From Geodermatophilus saharensis (GTDB taxonomy: Bacteria; Actinomycetota; Actinomycetes; Mycobacteriales; Geodermatophilaceae), in assembly GCF_900188205.1 (NCBI RefSeq), contig NZ_FZOH01000009.1, forward strand, positions 1 to 64,000: DNA of 64,000 nt, read 5' to 3'. The notes below the pieces were generated by a model, which worked only from the letters and a program-made list of their open reading frames with translations, was not told the origin of the DNA and did no database searches. Numbering within the stretch: the stretch's first letter is position 1; the number at the start of each line of letters is the position of its first letter. Below are positions 26,614 to 35,379 of the stretch, one piece after another. A program made the translations under genes and the position numbers.

Positions 26614-27945
26614 TCAGCGGTAGGCCGAGCCTCCACGCAGCCGCGCGCTGACGGCGGCGTGCAGCGGCGCGAGGACGACGCCGTCGCGGGCCAGCCGGGC
26701 GCGCAGCACGCGGCGGTGGCGCAGCACGCCGACCAGCCCGACCGCCCAGAACACGTACTGGACGGCGAACGCGGCGCGGAAGGCGCCCAGGTCGTAGGCG
26801 GTGGAGCCGCCCGGGGTGAGCGCGTCGAGGACCGCGCCGATGGCGAGGATCGTCAGCAGCGAGGCGACGAACCCGCCGACGTTGACCACGCCGCTGGCGC
26901 TGCCCTGGCGCTCGGCGGGGTTCCAGGTGCGGGCGAAGTCGAAGCCGATCATCGAGCCCGGGCCGTTGGTGCCCAGGACCACGACCAGCACCACCAGCAG
27001 CCACAGCGGCGCGCGGCCGGGCCACAGCAGCACCGCCGTCCAGGTGGTCGCGGTGAGGCAGAGGATGGTGAGCACGAGGACCGAGCGGCGCAGCGGCCAC
27101 CGCCCGCACAGCCGGCCCAGCAGCGGGCCGACGGCCATGCCGACGACCACGAGCAGGCTGAGCAGCCCGGCCGCCGTCGCCGGGGCCAGGCCCTGGCCGA
27201 CGACGAGGAAGGGATAGCCCCACAGCAGCGCGAAGACGGTGCCGGAGAACTGAGTGACCAGGTGCGTGTAGAGGCCGATGCGGGTGCCCGGCTCGCGCCA
27301 GGTGAGCGTCAGGCTGCGGCGCACCTCGGCCAGCCCGGCGGCGCCGGTCGCCGTCGTCCCGGGCGGGGCGTCGCGCAGCGTGGCCGACGCCAGGACGACG
27401 ACGAGCACGCCGACCGCGGCGGCGCCGAGGAAGGTGCTGCGCCAGCCGGCGGCGTGCAGCAGCGCGACCAGCGGGTAGGCGGCCACGATCTGCCCGACCT
27501 GCCCGAGGATGCCGGTGAGCTGGGTGACCACCGGGACGGTGGGGCCGGGGAACCAGAACCCGATCACCCGCAGCACGCTGATGAAGGTCATGGCGTCCCC
27601 GGCGCCGACGAGCACCCGGGCGGCGACGGCGGTGGGGACGTCGGTGGCCAGCGCCAGCACCAGCTGGCCGGCGGCCATCGTCAGCCCGCCGGCGAGGATC
27701 AGCCGGCGCGAGCCGAACCGGTCCAGCGCCACCCCGACCGGCACCTGCAGCCCGGCGTAGACGGCCAGCTGCAGCACGAGGAACAGCGACACCGCCGAGG
27801 CGCCGGCGGAGAACCGCTCCTGCGCCTCCACGCCCGCCACGCCGAGGGAGGCGCGGTGGAAGACCGCCACGACGTAGGCGGCCAGCGCGGTCAGCCAGAC
27901 GGCGTAGGCGCGCAGCGGCGCACGGGCAGGCGTCGGGGGCGTCAC
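26614..27945 (-). CDS. MFS transporter
   Basis: 443 residues, GTG 27945. Twelve predicted helices. The MFS loop 2-3 motif is VGVALDRFGSRRLILAGG (about 69-86), and RVLVGAGDAMTFISVLRVIGFW is typical of the nitrate/hexuronate-like or oxalate/formate-like porters that pair with RFFP-type sequences. A second-half motif is LLGRLCGRWPLRR. The gene has no enzyme partner nearby, so the substrate cannot be named. It diverges from the TetR remnant at 28069. Confidence 0.88.
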   Translation of the reverse strand: MTPPTPARAPLRAYAVWLTALAAYVVAVFHRASLGVAGVEAQERFSAGASAVSLFLVLQLAVYAGLQVPVGVALDRFGSRRLILAGGLTMAAGQLVLALATDVPTAVAARVLVGAGDAMTFISVLRVIGFWFPGPTVPVVTQLTGILGQVGQIVAAYPLVALLHAAGWRSTFLGAAAVGVLVVVLASATLRDAPPGTTATGAAGLAEVRRSLTLTWREPGTRIGLYTHLVTQFSGTVFALLWGYPFLVVGQGLAPATAAGLLSLLVVVGMAVGPLLGRLCGRWPLRRSVLVLTILCLTATTWTAVLLWPGRAPLWLLVVLVVVLGTNGPGSMIGFDFARTWNPAERQGSASGVVNVGGFVASLLTILAIGAVLDALTPGGSTAYDLGAFRAAFAVQYVFWAVGLVGVLRHRRVLRARLARDGVVLAPLHAAVSARLRGGSAYR

Positions 27946-28068
27946 CCAGAGGACGACAGCACCCGGCCGCGATGTGTTCCCGCCGCGGCCGGTGAAGCGC
28001 CTCACCGCCGCCGTCGGCCGCGGCGTCGCAGGCCGGTCCGCGGGCCCGGCGGCCGCAGCCTCCCGCCC

Positions 28069-28514
28069 GTGGAAGCCCTGGTCTCGCCGGCCGACCTCAC
28101 CGAGGACGACGCGGCCCGCCGGGTGCGCATCGTGCTGGCGCTGGCCACCTGCACGGCGGCCAGGGGCTGCCGCGCCACGACGATCTCCGACATCGCCCGC
28201 GAGGGCCGGGTGTCCGAGACCGTCGTCTGCGCGCACTTCCGCGACGAGGAGCACTGCCTGCTCGAGCTCCACACCCGGGCCGGCGACAAGATGCTCGCCA
28301 CGGTGCGGACCGCCCAGGCGAGCGCGGCGAGGCCGCGGCGCTCGCCGAGGACACCGACGTCGCCACCGAGGTGCTCGTCCAGCTCGTCGCCCGCACCGCC
28401 CGAGCCGGCTCACCCGGCGTCCCCGGCGAGTCGCCCGCCGGCGTCGTCCCGGCCCGGCGGGCTGGAGACCGCCGCGGTCCTGCGCCTGGACCGAGGCGGA
28501 GGTGGCGGCCGTGA
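28069..28514 (+). pseudogene. Frameshifted TetR-type regulator remnant
   Basis: From GTG 28069 the frame reads LVSPADLTEDDAARRVRIVL and then a TetR helix-turn-helix, TTISDIAREGRVSETVVCAH, FRDEEHCLLELHTRAGDK. Near 28320 the coding pattern jumps to another frame (GEAAALAEDTDVATEVLVQ, then LVARTARAG), ending at TGA 28512-28514. The ligand-binding domain is too short and out of frame. It lies between two MFS genes and may once have controlled one of them. Confidence 0.7.
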
Positions 28515-28517
28515 CGG

Positions 28518-29918
28518 TCAGCGGCGCGCCGGTCGCAGTGACAGCACCGCCAGCGCCCCGGCGGCGCTGAGGCCCGCCGCGGCCAGGGCGGCGGTGTCCC
28601 AGCCGGCGACCAGGCCGGCCGCGGTGCCCGCCGGGGTCCCGGCGGTGACCAGCAGCACGACGAGGGTGACCCCGACCGCGGCGCCGAGGTAGCGGGCGGT
28701 GTTGTTGGCGCCGCTGCCCATCCCGGCCCGCTCCGGCGGCACGTGCGCCACCGCCTCCTGGCCCAGCGCGGCATTCACGGCGCCGTAGCCGACGCCCAGG
28801 ACGACCAGCCCGGGCAGCAGCCGCAGGCCCGACCCGCCGGCGTCGAGGACCGCCAGCGCGGCCAGCCCGGCCGCCGACACCCCGAGTCCGGTGGCCAGGA
28901 GCAGCCGCCCGTCGACGCCGGGCAGCCAGCGCAGCCCGACCGAGGTCGCCGTGGCCACCGCCGACCAGACCAGCACCAGCACCGTGGTGGCCAGCAGGCT
29001 TTCCCCGAGCGCTCGCTGCAGCACGGTGGCGAGGAACGACAGCAGCCCGACGGTGGCCGCGCCGGTGACCAGCGCGCCGACCAGGGCGGCGTCGAAGCCG
29101 CGGACGCGGAACAGCGCGAGGTCGACCATCGGCGCGGCGACCCGCGACTCGGCGAGGACGAACGCCGCGCCCAGCAGCACGCCGCCGACCAGCAGCGCCG
29201 CCGTCGTCGCCGCGCCCGCGCCGGAGCGGGGAGCGACCAGGCCGACCAGCAGGCAGGTGACCGCGGCGACCAGCAGCACCGGACCGGCGACGTCGACCCG
29301 CGGCCGGCGCCCGGGCGCGGACCCCGGCAGCAGCAGCCGCGCCGCGACGGCGAGCAGCACCGCGACGACGGCGGTGGCGAGGTGCGTGGCGCGCCAGCCG
29401 GTGTCGCCGTCGAGGACGACGGCGGCCAGCCCGCCCACGCCGGTCCCCGCCCCGATCGCCGCGCCCCACACCGCGGCGGCCCGCGCCCGCGCCGGACCCA
29501 GCGGGAAGACCTGCGCGACCAGGCCCAGCGAGCAGGCCAGCACGGCCGCGCCGCCCACCCCCTCGACCAGCCGCCCGGCGACGAAGACGCCGGTGCCCGG
29601 GGCCGCGCCGGACACCGCCGCGCCGGCGGCCAGCAGGACCAGCCCGGCGGTGAACACCCGCCGCCGGCCGAGGGAGTCGGCGGCCGCGCCGGTGACCAGC
29701 AGCGCCGCGGCCAGGCCGACGCTCATCGCCGACAGCAGCCAGGCCTGCCCGCCCGGGCCGGTGCCCAGTTCGCGGGCCGTGGCGACCGAGGTGGCCAGCG
29801 GCGTGACGAAGGCGGCGAGGACCACCAGCGTGCTGGTGGCGACGACGGCCAGCGTCCGCGACTGCAACGGCGCCGCGGCGTCGGCGGCGGGTGGGCGGGA
29901 CCGGACCGAGCTGGACAC
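28518..29918 (-). CDS. MFS drug/solute efflux transporter (DHA2-like)
   Basis: 466 residues from GTG 29918, with a G-rich upstream site. About 14 hydrophobic segments. The DHA motif A region is GAAADSLGRRRVFTAGLVLL. GRLVEGVGGAAVLACSLGLV corresponds to motif B, and GLAAVVLDGDTGWRATHL to motif C/WRW-type loop. The second half has VPPERAGMGSGANNTARYLGAAVG, typical of drug:H+ antiporter-2 proteins. The probable regulator beside it is broken. Confidence 0.88.
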   Translation of the reverse strand: MSSSVRSRPPAADAAAPLQSRTLAVVATSTLVVLAAFVTPLATSVATARELGTGPGGQAWLLSAMSVGLAAALLVTGAAADSLGRRRVFTAGLVLLAAGAAVSGAAPGTGVFVAGRLVEGVGGAAVLACSLGLVAQVFPLGPARARAAAVWGAAIGAGTGVGGLAAVVLDGDTGWRATHLATAVVAVLLAVAARLLLPGSAPGRRPRVDVAGPVLLVAAVTCLLVGLVAPRSGAGAATTAALLVGGVLLGAAFVLAESRVAAPMVDLALFRVRGFDAALVGALVTGAATVGLLSFLATVLQRALGESLLATTVLVLVWSAVATATSVGLRWLPGVDGRLLLATGLGVSAAGLAALAVLDAGGSGLRLLPGLVVLGVGYGAVNAALGQEAVAHVPPERAGMGSGANNTARYLGAAVGVTLVVLLVTAGTPAGTAAGLVAGWDTAALAAAGLSAAGALAVLSLRPARR

Positions 29919-30091
29919 GCGTGCCCCCAGGGGATCGACGTCGTCAGTTGGACTTCCGAACCGACGAGGAGTCACGGTAGCAGGTGACCGCCGCCGGGCG
30001 CACCGGTCGCGCATGGTCTGCGCGGGGCGCGGGCAGGAGAGCCGCCGGAGGGCACCGCCCGGGTGCCGCAGGATCAGGGAGGAGCGCGCCG

Positions 30092-30496
30092 ATGGCGTCC
30101 GTCATCCACTTCACGATCGCGACCGTCGCCGAGGAGAGCCCGGACTTCCGCCGGGTGCTGTGGACCGGGAAGAACACCCAGCTCGTCGTCATGACCATCC
30201 CGGCGGGTGGGGAGATCGGCGAGGAGGTCCACGAGGACATCGACCAGATCCTGACCTTCGTCAGCGGCGTCGGTGAGGCGAAGGTCGGGGGCGCGACCAA
30301 GAAGGTGGCGCAGGGCGACCTCGTCGTCGTCCCGGCCGGGACCAAGCACAACTTCGTCAACACCGGCGAGAACCCGCTGATCCTCTACACGGTCTACGGC
30401 CCGCCAGAGCACGCCGACGGCGCGGTGCACCACACCAAGGAGGAGGCCGACGCGGCCGAGGAGTCCGGCGACGACGAGCCGCCCGGCCAGGACTGA
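30092..30496 (+). CDS. Cupin domain protein
   Basis: 134 residues from ATG 30092, with AGGGAGGAG upstream. A small beta-barrel cupin: GGEIGEEVHEDIDQILTFVSGVGEA (motif 1; the usual HxH is replaced by EEVHED) and GDLVVVPAGTKHNFVN (motif 2 with Pro-Ala-Gly-x-x-His). The metal site could be His/Glu/His. An acidic tail EEADAAEESGDDE follows. A hairpin terminator lies directly after it. Enzymatic role unknown. Confidence 0.9.
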   Translation: MASVIHFTIATVAEESPDFRRVLWTGKNTQLVVMTIPAGGEIGEEVHEDIDQILTFVSGVGEAKVGGATKKVAQGDLVVVPAGTKHNFVNTGENPLILYTVYGPPEHADGAVHHTKEEADAAEESGDDEPPGQD

Positions 30497-30516
30497 GCGG
30501 CAGGACTGACGCCACA

Positions 30517-30551
30517 CCCCGGTGTCGCCGCACCGACCGGCGGCACCGGGG
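30517..30551 (+). terminator. Terminator-like hairpin after the cupin gene
   Basis: CCCCGGTG-TC-GCCG (30517-30530) pairs with CGGC-GG-CACCGGGG (30538-30551) around CACCGAC: two stem blocks of 8 and 4 bp. It ends 11 bp before the start of the next gene. Confidence 0.6.
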
Positions 30552-30562
30552 ACACTGGCCCG

Positions 30563-33394
30563 GTGACCGCCGTCGACGCCGCCACCACCGACGCCGCCAC
30601 CGGGGAGGTCTCGGCAGCTCTCCGCCGGGCCGGGATCGGCGACGTCGACGACTCCGGCCTGGCCCGCGCGCTGTACTCCTCCGACGGGTCGCTGTACCGG
30701 GTGCTGCCCCGCGCCGTCGTCCGCCCGCGCGACGCCGACGAGGTGGTCGCCGCGCTGGAGGTGTGCCGGCAGCTCGGTGTCCCGCTGACGATGCGCGGGG
30801 CGGGCACCTCCATCGCCGGCAACGCGGTGGGCACCGGCGTCGTCGTCGACACCAGCCGGCACCTGACCCGGGTGCGCGCCATCGACGGCGAGGCGCGGAC
30901 GGCGGTCGTCGACCCCGGCGTGGTGCAGGCCGCGCTGCAGGTCGCCGCCCGCCCGCACGGGCTGCGCTTCGGGCCCGACCCGAGCACCGCCAACCGCTGC
31001 ACGATCGGCGGGATGATCGGCAACAACGCCTGCGGCTCGCGGGCGCTGGGCTACGGCCGCACGTCGGACAACGTGGTCGGCCTCGACGTCGTCACCGGGA
31101 CCGGCCGGCGGCTGCAGCTCGTCTCCGGCGCCGAGCCGTCCGGGCTGGACGAGCTGCGCGCCCTGGTCGCCGCCGAGCTGGCCACCGTCCGCACCGAGCT
31201 GGGCCGCTTCGGCCGCCAGGTGTCGGGCTACTCCCTGGAGCACCTGCTGCCCGAGCACGGCTTCGACGTCGCCCGGGCCCTGGTGGGCAGCGAGGGCACG
31301 CTCGCCGTCGTCCTCGGCGCCACCGTGCGGCTGGTCGCCGACGCCCCGCACCGCGGGCTGGTGGTGCTCGGCTACCCCTCGATGGCCGACGCCGCCGACG
31401 CCACGCCCGGGCTGCTGCGGCACGGGCCGACGGCGGTGGAGGGCCTCGACGAGCGGATCGTGCAGCGGCTGCGCGACGTGCCGGCCGCCGTCGTCCCCGA
31501 CCTGCCCCGGGGCGCGGGCTGGCTGATCGTGGAGGTCACCGGCGACACCGTCGCGGAGGTGCAGGCGAAGGGCGCCGCCGTCGTCGCCGACGCCGGCGCG
31601 GTGGACTCCCTGGTGGTCACCGACGTCGCGCACGCCGCGGCGATCTGGCGGATCCGGGAGGACGGCGCGGGGCTGGCCGCGCGCACCTCCGACGGGCGGC
31701 CAGCGCACGCCGGCTGGGAGGACGCCGCGGTCCCGGTGACCTCGCTGGGCGCCTACCTGCGCGAGTTCGAGGCGCTGCTGGACGGGCACGGGCTGCAGGG
31801 GGTGCCCTACGGGCACTTCGGCGACGGCTGCGTGCACGTGCGCATCGACTTCCCCTTCGGCCGGGAGCCCGACCGCGGCCGGGCGGCCTACCGCGCCTTC
31901 GTCGAGGACGCCGCCCGGCTGGTCGCCCGCTACGGCGGGTCGGTGTCGGGCGAGCACGGCGACGGCCGCGCCCGCAGCGAGCTGCTCGGCACCATGTACT
32001 CCCCCGCCGCGCTCGACCTCTTCGCCCGGGTCAAGGGCCTGTTCGACCCCGGCGACGTGCTCAACCCCGGCGTGCTGGTGCGTCCGGCACCGCTCGACGA
32101 CGACGTCCGCGTGGCCGCCGCCCCCCGGCGGCGCGAGGGCCTGGCGCTGGCGTACCGGCACGACGGCGGCGACTTCTCCAACGCCGTCCACCGCTGCACC
32201 GGCGTCGGCAAGTGCCGGGCCGAGCCCTCAGGGGTCGGCGTCATGTGCCCGTCGTGGCCGGCGACCCGGGAGGAGAAGGACAGCACCCGCGGCCGCGCCC
32301 GGGTGCTGCAGGAGATGCTCGCGCCCGGCGGCCCGGTGCGCGACTGGCGCTCGCCGGAGGTGCACGCCGCGCTGGACCTGTGCCTGTCGTGCAAGGGCTG
32401 CTCGCGCGACTGCCCGACCGGCGTGGACATGGCCAGCTACAAGTCCGAGGTGCTGCACCAGAGCTACCGGCGTCGGGTCCGGCCGCTGTCGCACTACACG
32501 CTCGGCCGGCTGCCGATGTGGTCCGACCTCGCCGCCCGGGCGCCGCGGGTGGTCAACGCGGTGCTGCGCAACCGGCTCGGCGGACGGCTGGCGAAGTGGG
32601 GCGCCGGCGTGGACCGGCGGCGCGACCTGCCGGCCTTCGCGCCGCGCACGTTCCGGCAGCAGTTCACGCCCCGTCCGGGCGGCGGCGCTCCGGTGGCGCT
32701 GTGGGTGGACTCGTTCACCGACCACTTCGCGCCGGAGGCCGCGCGCGCCGCAGTGCGGGTGCTCGAGGCCGCCGGCTACACGGTGCAGGTGCCCGGCGAC
32801 GACACGTGCTGCGGGCTGACCTGGATCACCACCGGCCAGCTCGACACCGCGAAGCGGGTGCTCGGCGACACGGTGCGGCGGCTGGTCCCGCTGGCCGACG
32901 CCGGCATCCCGATCGTCGGCGTGGAGCCCTCCTGCACCGCGGCGCTGCGCAGCGACGCCGTCGAGCTGCTCGACGACCCGGCCGCCGCTCGGGTCGCCGC
33001 GGCCACCCGCACGCTGGCGGAGCTGCTGACCGCCACCGAGGGCTGGGCGCCGCCGTCGCTGGCCGGCGTCGAGGTGGTCGCCCAGCCGCACTGCCACCAC
33101 CACGCCGTCATGGGGTGGGCGGCCGACGAGCGGCTGCTGCGGCGGGCCGGGGCGACGGTGACACGGCTGGGCGGGTGCTGCGGGCTGGCCGGCAACTGGG
33201 GCGTCGAGCGCGGCCACCACGACGTGTCGGTGGCGATCGCCGAGCAGCAGCTGCTGCCCGCCGTCCGCGCCGCCGGTCCCGACGCCGTCGTGCTGGCCGA
33301 CGGGTTCTCCTGCCGCACCCAGCTCGACCAGCTGGCCGGCCGGCGCGGTCGCCACCTCGCCGAGCTGCTCGCCGACGCCCTCGACCAGGCATAG
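30563..33394 (+). CDS. FAD-linked oxidase fused to Fe-S and CCG domains (D-2-hydroxyacid dehydrogenase type)
   Basis: 943 residues, GTG 30563. Order: FAD-binding PCMH domain (about 40-235; RGAGTSIAGNAVG, GMIGNNACGSRALGYG), FAD-oxidase C-terminal domain (about 240-505; YGHFGDGCVHVRIDFPF, GSVSGEHGDGRAR), two 4Fe-4S sites (CTGVGKC and CLSCKGCSRDCPTGVD, about 550-625), and a CCG domain (about 710-940; DDTCCGLTW, LGGCCGLAGNWG). It is thus a GlcD-GlcF-like fusion of the YdiJ/D-lactate dehydrogenase type, oxidising a D-2-hydroxyacid and passing electrons to a membrane acceptor. Which acid cannot be told. The stop codon lies in one arm of the 33388-33446 inverted repeat. Confidence 0.93.
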   Translation: MTAVDAATTDAATGEVSAALRRAGIGDVDDSGLARALYSSDGSLYRVLPRAVVRPRDADEVVAALEVCRQLGVPLTMRGAGTSIAGNAVGTGVVVDTSRHLTRVRAIDGEARTAVVDPGVVQAALQVAARPHGLRFGPDPSTANRCTIGGMIGNNACGSRALGYGRTSDNVVGLDVVTGTGRRLQLVSGAEPSGLDELRALVAAELATVRTELGRFGRQVSGYSLEHLLPEHGFDVARALVGSEGTLAVVLGATVRLVADAPHRGLVVLGYPSMADAADATPGLLRHGPTAVEGLDERIVQRLRDVPAAVVPDLPRGAGWLIVEVTGDTVAEVQAKGAAVVADAGAVDSLVVTDVAHAAAIWRIREDGAGLAARTSDGRPAHAGWEDAAVPVTSLGAYLREFEALLDGHGLQGVPYGHFGDGCVHVRIDFPFGREPDRGRAAYRAFVEDAARLVARYGGSVSGEHGDGRARSELLGTMYSPAALDLFARVKGLFDPGDVLNPGVLVRPAPLDDDVRVAAAPRRREGLALAYRHDGGDFSNAVHRCTGVGKCRAEPSGVGVMCPSWPATREEKDSTRGRARVLQEMLAPGGPVRDWRSPEVHAALDLCLSCKGCSRDCPTGVDMASYKSEVLHQSYRRRVRPLSHYTLGRLPMWSDLAARAPRVVNAVLRNRLGGRLAKWGAGVDRRRDLPAFAPRTFRQQFTPRPGGGAPVALWVDSFTDHFAPEAARAAVRVLEAAGYTVQVPGDDTCCGLTWITTGQLDTAKRVLGDTVRRLVPLADAGIPIVGVEPSCTAALRSDAVELLDDPAAARVAAATRTLAELLTATEGWAPPSLAGVEVVAQPHCHHHAVMGWAADERLLRRAGATVTRLGGCCGLAGNWGVERGHHDVSVAIAEQQLLPAVRAAGPDAVVLADGFSCRTQLDQLAGRRGRHLAELLADALDQA

Positions 33395-33446
33395 GAAGCA
33401 ATCCCCACGTTCTCGGGCTCGACACGTGCGGAGAGCTTCCTATGCC
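33388..33446. repeat. Long hairpin: GGCATAGGAAGC / GCTTCCTATGCC
   Basis: Perfect 12-bp arms at 33388-33399 and 33435-33446 with a 35-nt loop. The loop holds a second stem CACGT/ACGTG. The left arm includes the TAG stop of the dehydrogenase gene. It could be a terminator or a small mobile palindromic element; there is no T-run. Confidence 0.65.
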
Positions 33447-33491
33447 GCGACGGGTGGGAATGGGCGGCCGGGTGCGGTGTTGGCGCCGGGC

Positions 33492-34148
33492 ATGACGACC
33501 ATCGGCATCATCGGCGCCGGCCACATCGGCACGGCGCTCACCCAGGCGGCCACCGACACCGGCCACGACGTCGTGCTGGCCAACTCGCGCGGTCCCGAGA
33601 CGCTCACCGACCTGGTCGAGGCGATCACCGCCCGCCCGTCGCGGACCGGGTCGGTGCGGGCGGCCACCGCCGCCGAGGCCGGCGCCGCCGGCGACCTGGT
33701 CGTGGTGACCGTGCCGCTCAAGGCGATCGGTGACCTGCCGGTCGAGCCGCTGGCCGGCAAGGTCGTGCTCGACACGAACAACTACTACCCGCAGCGTGAC
33801 GGGCAGATCGCCGAGCTCGACGACGGGTCGACGACCTCCTCGGAGCTGCTGCAGCGGCACCTGCCGACCTCGCGGGTGGTCAAGGCCTTCAACCACATCC
33901 TGGCCGCGGACATCACCGCCCGGCGGACGCCGCCCGGCACCCCGCACCGGCGGGCCCTGGCGATCGCCGGGGACGACGCCTCGGCGAAGGAGACGGCGAC
34001 CTCGCTCATCGACGGGCTCGGGTTCGACGTCCTCGACCTCGGCCCGCTGTCGGAGAGCCGGCGGATCGAGCCGGGCACCCCCGGCTACGGCCCCGACCTC
34101 GACCTCGACGGCCTGCGCCGGGCGACCGCGGAGGCCTCCCGCAGCTGA
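33492..34148 (+). CDS. NADPH-dependent F420 reductase-like protein
   Basis: 218 residues, ATG 33492. The N-terminal Rossmann motif TIGIIGAGHIGTALTQAA is followed by VVLANSRGPETL, a pattern (NSRGP) that favours NADP, and LVVVTVPLKAIGDLP, VVLDTNNYYP, RVVKAFNHILA. This is the NADP oxidoreductase/F420 reductase (Fno-like) fold, also used by other dinucleotide reductases. F420 use fits the phylum, but the second substrate is not proven. Confidence 0.87.
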   Translation: MTTIGIIGAGHIGTALTQAATDTGHDVVLANSRGPETLTDLVEAITARPSRTGSVRAATAAEAGAAGDLVVVTVPLKAIGDLPVEPLAGKVVLDTNNYYPQRDGQIAELDDGSTTSSELLQRHLPTSRVVKAFNHILAADITARRTPPGTPHRRALAIAGDDASAKETATSLIDGLGFDVLDLGPLSESRRIEPGTPGYGPDLDLDGLRRATAEASRS

Positions 34149-34152
34149 GGGC

Positions 34153-34773
34153 TCAGGCCGCCCGGCGGGCCAGCCGGTCGCGGGCCGCGCCGAGGACGGT
34201 GGGCGCCAGCGCCGCGGCGATGCGGGCGTAGCCGGCCGAGGACGGGTGGAAGCGGTCGGCGGAGAACAGCGCCGGGTCCGCGGTGAAGGCACGGCCGACC
34301 TCGGCGGCCACCGGCGCGACGACGGCGCCGTGCGCCCGCGCGACCGCGGCCTGGCGCTCCTGCAGCACGGCGCACGCGGCCCGCACGGCCGGCCGCAGCG
34401 CCGGCGGCACGAACGGGACGCTGGACATGTCCGGCGCCGGCACCACGACGACGTCGGTGCCGGCGGCGCGCAGGTCGGCCACGGCGGCACCGAGCGCGGC
34501 GGCGGCCGCCTCGGCCGGCAGGAACCGGGCGAGGTCGTTGGCGCCGATCACCACGACGGCGAGGTCGGCGCCCAGCGGCGCGACCCGGCGGACCTGGGCG
34601 GCGAGGTCCCGGGAGACCGCACCGGGGACGGCGAGCACGGTGAGGTCGGTGTCGATGCCGTCGCCGCGCAGCACCTGCGCCAGGCGCGGGCCGAGGCCCT
34701 CCTCGACCCGGGCGGCACCGGTGCCGTACGCGATGGAGTCACCGAGGACGACGAGGCGGAGCGGAGCGGTCAC
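34153..34773 (-). CDS. SGNH/GDSL hydrolase
   Basis: 206 residues from GTG 34773. The four SGNH blocks are present: VVLGDSIAYGTGA (Ser nucleophile), a Gly in block II (VPGAVSRDL), GANDLARF (Asn, block III), and DRFHPSSAGYARIA (Asp-x-x-His, block V). No signal peptide is visible, so it is probably intracellular. It is an esterase or lipase-like enzyme of unknown substrate. Its gene is convergent with the F420-reductase-like gene, 4 bp apart. Confidence 0.92.
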   Translation of the reverse strand: MTAPLRLVVLGDSIAYGTGAARVEEGLGPRLAQVLRGDGIDTDLTVLAVPGAVSRDLAAQVRRVAPLGADLAVVVIGANDLARFLPAEAAAAALGAAVADLRAAGTDVVVVPAPDMSSVPFVPPALRPAVRAACAVLQERQAAVARAHGAVVAPVAAEVGRAFTADPALFSADRFHPSSAGYARIAAALAPTVLGAARDRLARRAA

Positions 34774-34881
34774 GCCAGGGACAACGCCGGCCGGCGGGGC
34801 GCTCTGCCCGGCGTGCGGGCCTCCCGGCGGTGACCCCCGCCACCGGCCGCGCGGACCCGGGCGGCCTGCCACGATGCCCGC

Positions 34882-35370
34882 GTGGTGGACCTCGAGGAGA
34901 CCCTGCTGCCCGGCGTCGGCGTGCGCTACGGACTCACGACGCGCGACGGTGACCGCCTGGCCGTCGTCGTCCGCCGCGAGGGAGGCGTGGAGGTCGCGGT
35001 CTACGACCGGCGCGACCCCGACCGCACCCGCGGGGTCATCCGGCTCGACGCCGACGAGACCGGCGTGCTGGCCGAGCTGCTCGGCGCGCCCCGGCTGACG
35101 CAGCGCTTCGTGGACCTCTCCCGCGAGGTCCCGGGGCTGGAGTCGGGCCGCTTCACCGTGCGGCCCGGCTCTCCCTTCGACGGCCGCCCGCTGGGCGAGA
35201 CCCGGGCCCGGACGCTGACCGGCTGCTCGATCGTGGCCCTGGTCCGGGCGGCCGACGTCGTCCCCTCCCCCGGGCCGGCCGACGTGCTGCACGCCGGGGA
35301 CGTGCTGGTCGCCATCGGGTCCGCGAGCGGGCTGGGTCAGCTGGCCGCCCGGCTCGACGGCGGGTCGTAG
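34882..35370 (+). CDS. KhtT-like antiporter regulatory subunit (TrkA-C domain)
   Basis: 162 residues, GTG 34882 (or GTG 34885). The N-terminal half (about 1-75) is the beta-rich domain found in KhtT-type proteins. The C-terminal half (about 80-160; FTVRPGSPFDGRPLGE, GCSIVALVRAADV, LHAGDVLVAIGS) is a TrkA-C (RCK-C) ligand-binding domain. Such subunits gate the partner antiporter, in some species through c-di-AMP. It lies 9 bp upstream of the antiporter gene. Confidence 0.88.
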   Translation: MVDLEETLLPGVGVRYGLTTRDGDRLAVVVRREGGVEVAVYDRRDPDRTRGVIRLDADETGVLAELLGAPRLTQRFVDLSREVPGLESGRFTVRPGSPFDGRPLGETRARTLTGCSIVALVRAADVVPSPGPADVLHAGDVLVAIGSASGLGQLAARLDGGS

Positions 35371-35379
35371 GCCGGCGGC

